Of a DNA stretch of 55,383 nucleotides, positions 33,325 through 40,368 are shown one piece after another. Made by a program: the position numbers and the translations under genes. The notes under the pieces were generated by a model that had not been told where the DNA came from, made no database searches, and saw only the letters and a program-made list of their open reading frames with translations. How positions within the stretch are numbered: the first letter of the stretch is position 1; every line of letters starts with the position of its first letter. Source of the DNA: Clostridiales bacterium (GTDB lineage: Bacteria; Bacillota; Sulfobacillia; RBS10-35); NCBI GenBank assembly GCA_018729555.1, contig JAHHQG010000036.1, forward strand, positions 1 to 55,383, read 5' to 3'.

Positions 33325-34119
33325 GTGCCACAGGCTTTACGCCGGAGAATACCCTTTCGCTTGGCCCTTTTCGCCCTTTTGGTCCTCTTTGCCGCCGCTT
33401 GCGGTCAAAAGGCAGGGCCTTCCCCCTCCGGTTCCGACGGGGGAGAGGGAACCCCTCGAGAAGAGGTAGCCATCGCCATCCTGCCGCCGGGGGACATCCC
33501 TCAGGAGGTCCGCACCTTTGTTGAGGAGCACCAGGCTGCGCCGGGCGTTTACCAGACCGTCGTCGGAAAGGCCACCTACATCCTCATCGCGTGGGGCGAA
33601 AAGCTCCATTCCGGTTATCAGCTGACGGTGGAGAAGGCGGAACCGACGGAGGAAGGCTTGGCCATCGACATCCACCTCAAGGAACCCTCGCCCGACGCCA
33701 TCACCCTGCCGGCGGTCAGTTATCCCCTGGCCCTCCTCCAGGTGACCCCCGCCGGCCCCTACCCCCTGGACATCCGTTTTCGCGGCGGGATTTTCTATCA
33801 AAACAATGCTTTCAAGGTGGAGAAGCCGGTGCCTTATGAAAAGGTCGGGGATGAGGTCCACATCAAGGGTCAGGCCCGGGTGTGGGAAGCCACCTTCCAC
33901 GTGATGCTGGAAGACGGGCACGATGTCCTTTTGGATGAGGTGCTGCAGGTATCCGAAGGAGCGCCCACGTGGTCGCCCTTTGATGTAACGTTGCCTCTCG
34001 AGAAGAGGCCCAGCAGCCCTTACGGCACCCTCTTGATCTTTTACGACAGCCCCAAGGATGGAGAGCCTGCCGATCAGCTCACCATTCCGGTGCAGTTCAC
34101 GTCCTGGTCCCACCCCTAA
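33325..34119 (+). CDS. lipoprotein with PrcB-like and Gmad2 domains
   Basis: 264-residue exported lipoprotein. Signal peptide with lipobox FAAAC (Cys about residue 26) and a Ser/Gly-rich linker. A PrcB C-terminal type domain (ATYILIAWGEKLHSGYQLTV, about residues 85-150) is followed by a Gmad2 immunoglobulin-like domain (VGDEVHIKGQARVWEATFHV ... GTLLIFYDSPKDGEPADQLT, about residues 175-262). Gmad2 is common in Bacillota lipoproteins tied to sporulation and germination. Start GTG 33325 behind AAGGAGGCC. The gene ends just before a terminator. Function unproven. Confidence 0.85.
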   Translation: MPQALRRRIPFRLALFALLVLFAAACGQKAGPSPSGSDGGEGTPREEVAIAILPPGDIPQEVRTFVEEHQAAPGVYQTVVGKATYILIAWGEKLHSGYQLTVEKAEPTEEGLAIDIHLKEPSPDAITLPAVSYPLALLQVTPAGPYPLDIRFRGGIFYQNNAFKVEKPVPYEKVGDEVHIKGQARVWEATFHVMLEDGHDVLLDEVLQVSEGAPTWSPFDVTLPLEKRPSSPYGTLLIFYDSPKDGEPADQLTIPVQFTSWSHP

Positions 34120-34154
34120 GGGCCCCGGTTTTTAGCCCGTTGGCTTCTTGCGTC

Positions 34155-34180
34155 AGGCCGCCGATGCCCGGCGGCCTTTT
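34155..34180 (+). terminator. Rho-independent terminator upstream of the zinc operon
   Basis: Stem AGGCCGCC / GGCGGCCT with a 7-nt loop and a TTTT tail lies 36 bp after the lipoprotein stop and isolates the zinc operon from upstream transcription. Confidence 0.85.
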
Positions 34181-34232
34181 GCATGGATCCTTCCCCCTTG
34201 ACGCACCGTGTAAGCTAGAAGTGGAAAGAAAT

Positions 34233-34247
34233 TCGGAGTCATTCCGA
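34233..34247. promoter_or_regulatory. candidate Zur operator in the znuC leader
   Basis: TCGGA-GTCAT-TCCGA, a 5-bp inverted repeat with 5-bp spacer and A/T-rich flanks, lies between a TTGACG (34198-34203) and the ribosome site AGGAGG of znuC. Size, place and A/T flanks suit a Fur-family operator, and a Fur-family gene sits in the operon. It does not match the Bacillus Zur consensus closely. Confidence 0.45.
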
Positions 34248-34262
34248 TTAGGAGGAATTCGC

Positions 34263-35042
34263 ATGAGGATGGGGGAAGCAGTGCGGGTGGAAGATGTCTC
34301 CTTCCGGTATGCCGACCGGGACGTCCTCCAGCATGTGAGCTTCAGCCTCCAGATGGGGGACATGGTAGGCCTGGTGGGTCCCAACGGCGCGGGCAAGTCC
34401 ACCCTTCTCCGCCTCATGGTGGGCCTCCTCCCCTTAAGGAGAGGGCGGATCTACTGGTTTGGACAGCCCCTTCAGACCTTCCGGGAGCGGTGGCGCATCG
34501 GCTACGTGCCCCAAAGGGCCGCCAGCTTTATGACGGGCTTTCCCGCCACGGCGGAAGAAGTGGTCATGATGGGTCTGGTGGGTAAGGTGGGGCTCTTGCG
34601 CCCCCTGGGCCGGCGGGGGAGGGAAAAAGCCCTTGCGGCGCTGGCGGAAGTGGGCATGGCCGACTTTGCGGGCCGGACCATCGGCGCCCTTTCGGGCGGC
34701 CAGCAGCAACGAGTCCTCATCGCCAGGGCCCTTGTGAGCGATCCCGACGTCCTCATCCTGGATGAGCCCACGGTGGGGGTGGACCACCAGGCGGAGGAGC
34801 GGTTCTACGACCTTTTGCACCGGCTCCACCGGGAGCGGCACCTCACCATCATCATGGTCTCCCACGATCTGGGGGTCATCTCCCAGCACATGGGGACCAT
34901 CGCCTGCCTGAATCACCGCCTCCTCTACTTCGGCCCCTCCCAGGAGTTCCTGGCCCGTCAGGATGAAGTGGTGGAGGCCATGTACGGCGGGGGCATGCGG
35001 GTGGTGAGACCGGCGCTTTCCTCCTGCGTCGGGCAGCCATGA
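34263..35042 (+). CDS. znuC: zinc ABC transporter ATP-binding protein
   Basis: Cytoplasmic ATPase of a cluster A-I metal importer, 259 residues. Walker A GPNGAGKSTLL, signature LSGGQQQR, Walker B VLILDEPTVGVD, switch His in MVSHDLG. Start ATG 34263 with AGGAGG 7 bp before; the frame is open upstream to 34140 but overlaps the terminator. It overlaps znuB by 4 bp. Metal choice is inferred from znuA and the Fur-family regulator. Confidence 0.93.
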   Translation: MRMGEAVRVEDVSFRYADRDVLQHVSFSLQMGDMVGLVGPNGAGKSTLLRLMVGLLPLRRGRIYWFGQPLQTFRERWRIGYVPQRAASFMTGFPATAEEVVMMGLVGKVGLLRPLGRRGREKALAALAEVGMADFAGRTIGALSGGQQQRVLIARALVSDPDVLILDEPTVGVDHQAEERFYDLLHRLHRERHLTIIMVSHDLGVISQHMGTIACLNHRLLYFGPSQEFLARQDEVVEAMYGGGMRVVRPALSSCVGQP

Positions 35043-35881
35043 TGGACCTCTTTTGGCAGTACGGCTTTGTCCGGAACGCCTTCCTGGCGGGGCTTCTCAT
35101 CGGCTTCATCGCCCCTCTGGTGGGCTCCTTTGTGGTGGTGCGGCGTATCTCCATCATCGCCGATGCCCTGGCCCACGTCTCCCTTTCGGGCATCGCCTTG
35201 GGCTTTCTCCTTGGTTCCCTTTGGCCGGCGGCAGGACAGCTGAAACCCACCTACTACGGCCTCATCTTCGCCATCGTCGCCTCCCTGGCTATCGAGAAGC
35301 TGCGCCAGACCTACCGCCATTTCGCCGATCTGGCCATCCCCATCATCCTCTCCACAGGGGTGGGCCTAGGAGTGGTCCTCATCGGCCTCAGCCGGGGCGT
35401 CAACATCGACCTCCTGGGCCTTCTCTTCGGCAACATCCTGGCGGTCACGCCGGAGGATCTCTGGCGGGTGGTTATCCTCGGAGCTGCCGTTCTCCTGATC
35501 ATCGGCCTCTTCTACAAGGAGCTCCTGGCCATCTCCTTCGACGAGGAAGCCGCGCGGGTGGCAGGCCTCCCCATCGGGTTCCTTCAGGCCCTCTTCGCCG
35601 CTCTGGTGGCCGTCGTGGTGATGACGGCCATCCAGCTGGTGGGCATCCTCCTGGTGTCGGCCCTGATCACCATCCCCGTGGGGGCGGCCCTGCGCCTTGC
35701 CCGGAGTTTCCGCCAGCTCCTCCTCTACGCCGTCCTCCTGGCGGAAACCAGCGTCTTTCTGGGCCTCTTCATCTCCTTCCAGCTGAACCTGGCTACCGGC
35801 GGCACCATCGTCCTGGCCAGCGTGTTCCTCTTCCTCTTGGTCCTCTTCTACACCCGCTGGCGGGAGGGGGTGATGGCATGA
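35039..35881 (+). CDS. znuB: zinc ABC transporter permease (ABC-3 family)
   Basis: 280-residue membrane permease with about eight hydrophobic segments. The family stretch LVGSFVVVRRISIIADALAH lies at about residues 30-49, and the coupling-helix region SFDEEAARVAGLPIGFLQAL near 165-185. The ATG overlaps the znuC stop (ATGA) and the gene overlaps the regulator gene by 4 bp, so the first three genes are translationally coupled. Confidence 0.94.
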   Translation: MMDLFWQYGFVRNAFLAGLLIGFIAPLVGSFVVVRRISIIADALAHVSLSGIALGFLLGSLWPAAGQLKPTYYGLIFAIVASLAIEKLRQTYRHFADLAIPIILSTGVGLGVVLIGLSRGVNIDLLGLLFGNILAVTPEDLWRVVILGAAVLLIIGLFYKELLAISFDEEAARVAGLPIGFLQALFAALVAVVVMTAIQLVGILLVSALITIPVGAALRLARSFRQLLLYAVLLAETSVFLGLFISFQLNLATGGTIVLASVFLFLLVLFYTRWREGVMA

Positions 35882-36303
35882 CCAAAGAGGAAGCCCTGCA
35901 GCGACTGGAGGAAGCCGGGTACCGCCACAGCCGCCGCCGGGAACGGATGGTGGAGATCCTGGCGGAAGAAGACCGTTACCTCACGGCGAAAGAGCTATGG
36001 GAGAAGATGCAGGAAATCTACCCCGACCTCAGCGCCGACACCATCTACCGCAACCTGGGCCTCCTCCACGAGATGGGCATCGTCACCATGACGGAGTTCC
36101 AGGGGGAGCGGCGCTACCGCTTCCACTGCGGGATCGACCATCATCATCACCATTTCATCTGCCTGGGATGCGGGGCCAGCCAGGAGATCTTGAACTGCCC
36201 CCTCGAGGTCCTTCAGCCCCAACTGAAGGGCGCCACCATTGTGGGCCATCGCTTCGAGATCTTCGGGTACTGCCCCCAGTGCTGGAAGAAGGGAAACTCG
36301 TGA
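35878..36303 (+). CDS. zur: Fur-family metalloregulator, probably Zur
   Basis: 141 residues: winged-helix DNA-binding domain (GYRHSRRRERMVEILAEED, LSADTIYRNLGLLHEMGIV), then a metal-sensing and dimer domain with a five-histidine run in GIDHHHHHFICLGCGAS and two CxxC pairs: CLGC, with further cysteine in LNCPLE, and CPQC. Cys4 structural zinc and the His cluster fit the family. Placement inside the zinc-uptake operon points to Zur rather than PerR or Fur. The likely site of action is the palindrome at 34233-34247. Confidence 0.85.
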   Translation: MTKEEALQRLEEAGYRHSRRRERMVEILAEEDRYLTAKELWEKMQEIYPDLSADTIYRNLGLLHEMGIVTMTEFQGERRYRFHCGIDHHHHHFICLGCGASQEILNCPLEVLQPQLKGATIVGHRFEIFGYCPQCWKKGNS

Positions 36304-36319
36304 GAGGAGCGATGTATGA

Positions 36320-37234
36320 ATGGCACGGTGGAAGCGCCGTGGAGTTAAGCTCTTGGTCCTAGGCTTGGTGGCCCTCCTGGCCCTTGCCGGGTGCGGCAAA
36401 GCCGCCGCGCCTTTCGCCAGCAACCAAAAGCCCTTGGTGGTGGCCACCATCTACCCCATCTACGACATGGCCCTCCAGATCGCGGGGGATGGCATGCAGG
36501 TGGAGCAGTTGGTGCCCTTTGGGGCGGAGCCCCATGAGTATCAGCCGTCGCCCCAGGACATGAAGAAGGTGGCCGATGCCGACATCTTTCTCTACGTGGG
36601 GGCGGGCTTTGAAACCTGGGTGGACCAGGCCCGCCAGCAGATGAAAAAGGGCGCCCTGGCCGTGGATACCACCCAGGGCATCCAGCTGATCCCCGCGGGC
36701 CATGGGGGATGGGATCCCCACGTGTGGCTGAGCCCCGACAACGCCAAGGAGATGGCCCGGACCATCGCGAAGGCCCTTATACAAAAAGACCCTGCAGGAA
36801 AAGCCGTCTACGAAGAGAATCTGAACAAATTTATCGCCCAGCTGGATCAGCTGGACCGGGATTTCCGGGAGGGCCTTAAGAACGCCACCACCAAAGACTT
36901 CGTGGTGGCCCATCAGGCCTTCGGGTACCTGGCCCGCACCTACGGCCTCCAGCAGATCCCCATCGCAGGCCTGACGCCGGAAGATGAACCATCTCCCCAG
37001 CAGCTGAAGGACATCATCGATACCATCCGGCAGCTTCACGTGAAGTACATCGGGGTGGAAGAGATGGTCCCCAGCAAGGTGGCCGACACCATCGCCCGGG
37101 AGACGGGGGCCCGACTGGTGGAGCTCTCGCCCATCGAGAACATCACGGCGGAGCAGGCGAAAGAAGGGGTCCACTTCCAAGATCTCTTGCGGGAGGATTT
37201 CGACACCCTTCTCATGATGCTGGGCGCGCGGTGA
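36320..37234 (+). CDS. znuA: zinc-binding lipoprotein, ABC substrate-binding protein
   Basis: Cluster A-I metal-binding lipoprotein of 304 residues. Signal peptide with lipobox LALAGC (Cys about residue 25). Metal ligands: His in GAEPHEYQPS, His in GWDPHVWLSP, His in FVVAHQAFGYLAR. Three histidines rather than the Mn-type His-His-Glu-Asp set argue for zinc, although the long His-rich loop of many ZnuA proteins is missing. ATG 36320 has GAGAGGAGCG upstream. Last gene of the operon, followed by element copy 2. Confidence 0.9.
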   Translation: MARWKRRGVKLLVLGLVALLALAGCGKAAAPFASNQKPLVVATIYPIYDMALQIAGDGMQVEQLVPFGAEPHEYQPSPQDMKKVADADIFLYVGAGFETWVDQARQQMKKGALAVDTTQGIQLIPAGHGGWDPHVWLSPDNAKEMARTIAKALIQKDPAGKAVYEENLNKFIAQLDQLDRDFREGLKNATTKDFVVAHQAFGYLARTYGLQQIPIAGLTPEDEPSPQQLKDIIDTIRQLHVKYIGVEEMVPSKVADTIARETGARLVELSPIENITAEQAKEGVHFQDLLREDFDTLLMMLGAR

Positions 37235-37249
37235 CTTTTCCGGGGCCAG

Positions 37250-37529
37250 TTAAAACCTTCAAGGTGTCCCAAGGCCCGGCGCGGGGCCATCCGGTCCAGG
37301 GTGCGGAACCGCTCCTGCGGGCGGCGCCGGGCGGGAACAATCCGCGAGGTCTTCGGCGTTCGTCGGAGCGCCCCACGTGGGGACAGAGCGGATCGCCCGC
37401 GAAAGGGGGCCATAGCCCAAGGCCGAGCCCCCGGATGTTGTAGCGGCGGCGGTGTCCGCTGGCGAGAGCCGGGGATAGGTCAAGGGTGTTCCCCCCAGAA
37501 CCCCTCGGTTTTAGCCGCGGGGAGATTCA
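37250..37529 (+). mobile_element. solo IS605-type element with guide-RNA scaffold, copy 2 (divergent)
   Basis: Aligns along its length with copies 1 and 3 but is clearly diverged. Shared blocks include GTGCGGAACCGCTCCTGCGG, CGCCCGCGAAAG, GGATGTTGTAGCG and GGCGAGAGCC. The right end CCCCTCGGTTTTAGCCGCGGGG plus AGATTCA is the same hairpin with compensating changes, which supports a structured RNA. A short palindrome ACCTTCAAGGT (37255-37265) marks the left end; the exact start is uncertain. No coding capacity. It lies between znuA and the ECF S-component gene. Confidence 0.65.
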
Positions 37530-37583
37530 AGAGAAGGTATCCTTCCCTCCTCTCCGGCGTATAGGCCAGGAGGGGAGTCTTTC

Positions 37584-38174
37584 TTGCGAAGGAACCGTTG
37601 GTGGTTTCTCTTTTTGGCGGTGGTTATCGACGGGGGAGGGTGGTGGCTGAGCCGCTTCCTGGGCCTTCCCGTCCTCCTGGACGGCATCGGGACGGTGGGC
37701 CTGGGGCTCTTCCTGGGTCCCCGGTGGGGCGCCCTGGCGGGCCTCGCCCACGGCCTTCTCTTCACCCTCCTTTGGGATCCCTGGTGGTGGCCCTACTCCT
37801 TCGCCTTCATGGCCTCAGGCTACGCCGCCGGGTACTGGAAGGAGAGGCGCCCCCTTCAGACCTGGAGCCATCTCCTTTCCCTGGGGGCTTTCCTCGCGAC
37901 CCTCGCGGCCCTCTTCACCTTGCCCGTCCAGATGGGCCTCTGGGGAGGCCTTCCCTCCCAGCCCCTGGCGGCGGAAGCTGCCGCCAGCCTCTGGCTAGCG
38001 GGCTATCCCCGCGTCGGGGCCGCCTTTCTGGGGGAACTTCTGGCCAACTTCTTCAGCTGGACCTCCGCCCTTCTGGCGGCGGTGGCCCTCCAGCAGGCCC
38101 TGTCCCGCCGGCAGCCTTCAGAAGGTGCCCTGGATGATCTGGCGCGAGATCACCGCCGCCTCTTCTTTGACTAG
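37584..38174 (+). CDS. ECF transporter S-component-like membrane protein
   Basis: 196 residues with five to six hydrophobic segments: about 5-25, 30-60, 65-85, 95-118 and 150-172. The LLDGIGTVGLGLFLGPRWGALAG stretch after segment 1 resembles vitamin-specific S components of energy-coupling factor transporters, which bind a vitamin or metal and share an EcfA/T module. No EcfA or EcfT is in the window and no riboswitch was seen upstream. Start TTG 37584 behind AGGAGGGGAG. The 3' end overlaps the convergent iclR-type gene by 57 bp. Confidence 0.6.
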   Translation: MRRNRWWFLFLAVVIDGGGWWLSRFLGLPVLLDGIGTVGLGLFLGPRWGALAGLAHGLLFTLLWDPWWWPYSFAFMASGYAAGYWKERRPLQTWSHLLSLGAFLATLAALFTLPVQMGLWGGLPSQPLAAEAAASLWLAGYPRVGAAFLGELLANFFSWTSALLAAVALQQALSRRQPSEGALDDLARDHRRLFFD

Positions 38175-38900
38175 CTCCGCCAGGTGCGGCAGTTCCTCCA
38201 GGGGGAGCTGGAGGGCGGCGCCTCCGCAGCTGAGGCTTCCCACCACCTGCCCGTGGGGGTTGAAGAGGGGGGCGCCCACGGCCCGGCCCCCTACCTCGTA
38301 ATCTTCATCGCCCACGGCATAGCCCCGCTGGCGGATGAGGGCCAGCTCCCTTCGCATCACCGCGGGATCGGTGATGGTGCGGGGGGTGAGGGCAGGCCAG
38401 GTGGGGAGTTTCTTCAAGAGGCGCTCCTGGTCGTCGGGTGGGAGGAAGGCGAAGATGGCCTTGGGAGCTGCCCCGGCATGGAGGTGGGTGCGGGTGCCGA
38501 TCTTGGTGTGGAAGGAGAGGGCGGAACGGCTGTCCCGCCGGTCTAGGACCACCGCCATGTCGTCCAGGTAGGCCACCAGGTGCACGGCGAAGCCTGTCTC
38601 CCGGGCCAGGCGATCCAGAGAGGGCTGGGCGATCTTCACTAAGGAGGCTTCCGCTTCCGCGGCGCAGGCCAGGGGGTAGAGGGCGCCGGTGAGGCAGTAT
38701 TTCCCCGAGCTATCCATGCGCAAAAGCCCGTAGCTCTCGAGGGTCTGGACGCAGCGGTAAACCTGATTTTTGCTGAAAGGCACCCTGCGGCTGAGCTCGG
38801 CCAAGGTGAAGGCATGGGGCGGCTCCCGGAAGAGGAAAAGCACATCCAGGGTCTTCACCGCCGCCTGGATCTTGTAGCGTTCACCCGGGATGATGGGCAA
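38118..38900 (-). CDS. IclR-family transcriptional regulator
   Basis: 260 residues: N-terminal winged helix (AAVKTLDVLFLFREPPHAFT, LSRRVPFSKNQVYRCVQTLE) and IclR effector domain (RLARETGFAVHLVAYLDDMA, HAGAAPKAIFAFLPP, VGDEDYEVGGRAVGAPLFNP). The start is TTG 38900 with AGGGAGGGTCACC upstream. A perfect 19-bp palindrome covering its -10 box suggests autorepression. The two-domain aldolase gene lies upstream on the same strand and is the best candidate target. The effector is unknown. Confidence 0.92.
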   Translation of the reverse strand: MPIIPGERYKIQAAVKTLDVLFLFREPPHAFTLAELSRRVPFSKNQVYRCVQTLESYGLLRMDSSGKYCLTGALYPLACAAEAEASLVKIAQPSLDRLARETGFAVHLVAYLDDMAVVLDRRDSRSALSFHTKIGTRTHLHAGAAPKAIFAFLPPDDQERLLKKLPTWPALTPRTITDPAVMRRELALIRQRGYAVGDEDYEVGGRAVGAPLFNPHGQVVGSLSCGGAALQLPLEELPHLAELVKEEAAVISRQIIQGTF

Positions 38901-38916
38901 AGGTGACCCTCCCTAT

Positions 38917-38935
38917 CGCTATAAGCATTATAGCG
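38917..38935. promoter_or_regulatory. 19-bp perfect palindrome over the iclR-type gene -10 box
   Basis: CGCTATAAGCATTATAGCG is a perfect inverted repeat with a 3-bp centre. On the minus strand it contains TATAAT (38933-38928), the likely -10, 27 bp before the TTG start. Binding there would block RNA polymerase, so it is a strong operator candidate. Confidence 0.65.
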
Positions 38936-38941
38936 CCAAGA

Positions 38942-38977
38942 GCGGGAAAGCTCCGCAGGAGCTCCCCGCCCTTTTCT
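38942..38977 (+). terminator. hairpin with plus-strand T-run between the aldolase and iclR-type genes
   Basis: GCGGG-AA-AGCTCC-GCA-GGAGCT-CC-CCGC followed by CCTTTTCTTT. The T-run is on the plus strand although both neighbours are on the minus strand. It would stop antisense transcription toward the aldolase gene; on the minus strand it is only a hairpin. Confidence 0.45.
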
Positions 38978-38993
38978 TTCCAGCCTCCTTTGG

Positions 38994-40100
38994 CTACATC
39001 ATGGGGACCTGGGTCCGCACTTTTCCTTCGATGCGGGAGAAGATCTCCTCCAGGGACGGGCCCGTGATGGTCATGCCGTGGTTCCGAAGGCCGATGATGG
39101 CCCGACCGGGATCGGGTTCCTGGCGCACCGCCTCGGCCACCGCCTGGGCCAGCTCCAGGGAACCGCAGGGGTAGTTGATCTGGGTGCTGCGGATGCCGTC
39201 GATCCAGGCATGGATGTGGAGGATAGCCCCCACCTGGGGATGCTCCGTGTAGATCATCCAGTGCTCGATGGCGTCCACCGACACCCGGTTGGGCTCGATG
39301 TGGGGAGGCACGGAGAGGATCATGGCGTTGCGCTCGGGATCGTAGCCCTTCACCAGAAGGAAGTCCCGCCCGACCACCGAAAGACGGCTTTTGTCGACAC
39401 CGCTCCCGCTCATCCAGAAGCGGTTTCCTTCCTGGCGGACGCTTAGGTTGCCGTAGCTTAACCCCCCGATCTGGTAGAGCTTTTTCAGGTGGCGGTAATC
39501 CCGCTCGTCCAGGATCTCCCGGATGGGGAAGGGTGCCGGGAGAAGGTTCAGCTCATCCAGCCGGGCCCCGGCCCAGGCCATGGAGCGGGTATGCTCATCC
39601 CCGTTCCAGAGCTCTTCGGGAAGATCTGGCTCGAAGATGTTGTCGATGACGAGACACGACTGGGCCAAAGGCGCCAAAGCCTCGTACATGCCCTGGTAGA
39701 ATTCTTCCTCCGTCTCACCCCGCACGGGATAGGCCCCTCGCTCCAGGGTCACGATGAACGCCTGCCGCCGGGAGCTCTCGGGGGAAGGGGGGAGGGGCAC
39801 CACCAGGAGGTTGGCCAGGGATCGGATCATGGCCGGGTAGTAGCGGGCTAAGATGGCTTCGTAGGGTTCATCCCCTGAGGGCCACGGGCCCTTGGCCACA
39901 ATGCTCACCACATACGTGCCGCGCCCCTGCCGCCGGAAGGGCCGAGGTCCTTCCGGATCGATGGGGTGGAGGACCAGGCCGATGTCGGGATCGGAGACCT
40001 CCGTGGGCTGGTGGCCGTGGGCCTGGAGAATCCGGTCCAGCCCATCCAGGAACTCCGTAAGGTGGCCCTCATCCTCTCGTTTGGAAAATCCGTAGCGCAT
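38994..40100 (-). CDS. two-domain protein with C-terminal class II aldolase/adducin domain
   Basis: 368 residues. The C-terminal ~180 form a class II aldolase domain: YQIGGLSYGNLSVRQ and WMSGSGVDKSRLS, the zinc pair in ILHIHAW, a third His in LRNHGMTITGP and a C-terminal helix. The N-terminal ~180 (DEGHLTEFLDGLDRILQAHG, YVVSIVAKGPWP, FIVTLERGAYPVRGETEEEF) are not a domain I recognise. Class II aldolases act on sugar phosphates such as fuculose or ribulose phosphate; the substrate here is unknown. ATG 40100. The iclR-type gene downstream may regulate it. Confidence 0.82.
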   Translation of the reverse strand: MRYGFSKREDEGHLTEFLDGLDRILQAHGHQPTEVSDPDIGLVLHPIDPEGPRPFRRQGRGTYVVSIVAKGPWPSGDEPYEAILARYYPAMIRSLANLLVVPLPPSPESSRRQAFIVTLERGAYPVRGETEEEFYQGMYEALAPLAQSCLVIDNIFEPDLPEELWNGDEHTRSMAWAGARLDELNLLPAPFPIREILDERDYRHLKKLYQIGGLSYGNLSVRQEGNRFWMSGSGVDKSRLSVVGRDFLLVKGYDPERNAMILSVPPHIEPNRVSVDAIEHWMIYTEHPQVGAILHIHAWIDGIRSTQINYPCGSLELAQAVAEAVRQEPDPGRAIIGLRNHGMTITGPSLEEIFSRIEGKVRTQVPMM

Positions 40101-40184
40101 GCCTTCACGTCCCCTGTCAAAAAGATGGTTGTGGACTTCATCTTATCACACGGTGCTAACGTCTCCCATCACCCCTATTCCTGC

Positions 40185-40190
40185 TATAAT
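40185..40190 (+). promoter_or_regulatory. extended -10 promoter for a leaderless small gene
   Basis: TGC-TATAAT, a consensus extended -10, ends at 40190. Six bases (CGTGCC) follow and the ATG is at 40197, exactly where transcription should start. No ribosome site can exist on such an mRNA. Confidence 0.6.
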
Positions 40191-40196
40191 CGTGCC

Positions 40197-40355
40197 ATGC
40201 ACGACCTTTTGTTCTTTCTCGCAGCCGTCGCCGTCGTCTTCGTCATCTTCGGCTGGATGGGGAGGGTCTGGCTGCCTCGCCGCCGCCCCATGGGCCCGAA
40301 ATGGGCGGCCCGGAGGCTGGAAGGTTTCCGGGAGGAGGAGCATCAAAAGGCTTAG
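40197..40355 (+). CDS. small single-span membrane protein
   Basis: 52 residues: one N-terminal hydrophobic helix (DLLFFLAAVAVVFVIFGWMG) followed by a strongly basic stretch (VWLPRRRPMGPKWAARRLEG) and an acidic end. Positive-inside topology puts the tail in the cytoplasm. It begins directly after an extended -10 box, so it is probably a real leaderless gene. It ends 13 bp before the MFS gene, with which it is likely co-transcribed. Function unknown. Confidence 0.6.
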   Translation: MHDLLFFLAAVAVVFVIFGWMGRVWLPRRRPMGPKWAARRLEGFREEEHQKA

Positions 40356-40368
40356 AAAGTAGGCGCCT

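Noticed and set aside
37530-37583. Vitamin riboswitch upstream of the ECF S-component-like gene
   Set aside because: Only ~54 bp lie between element copy 2 and the gene, too short for a known vitamin riboswitch, and none of their motifs is present.
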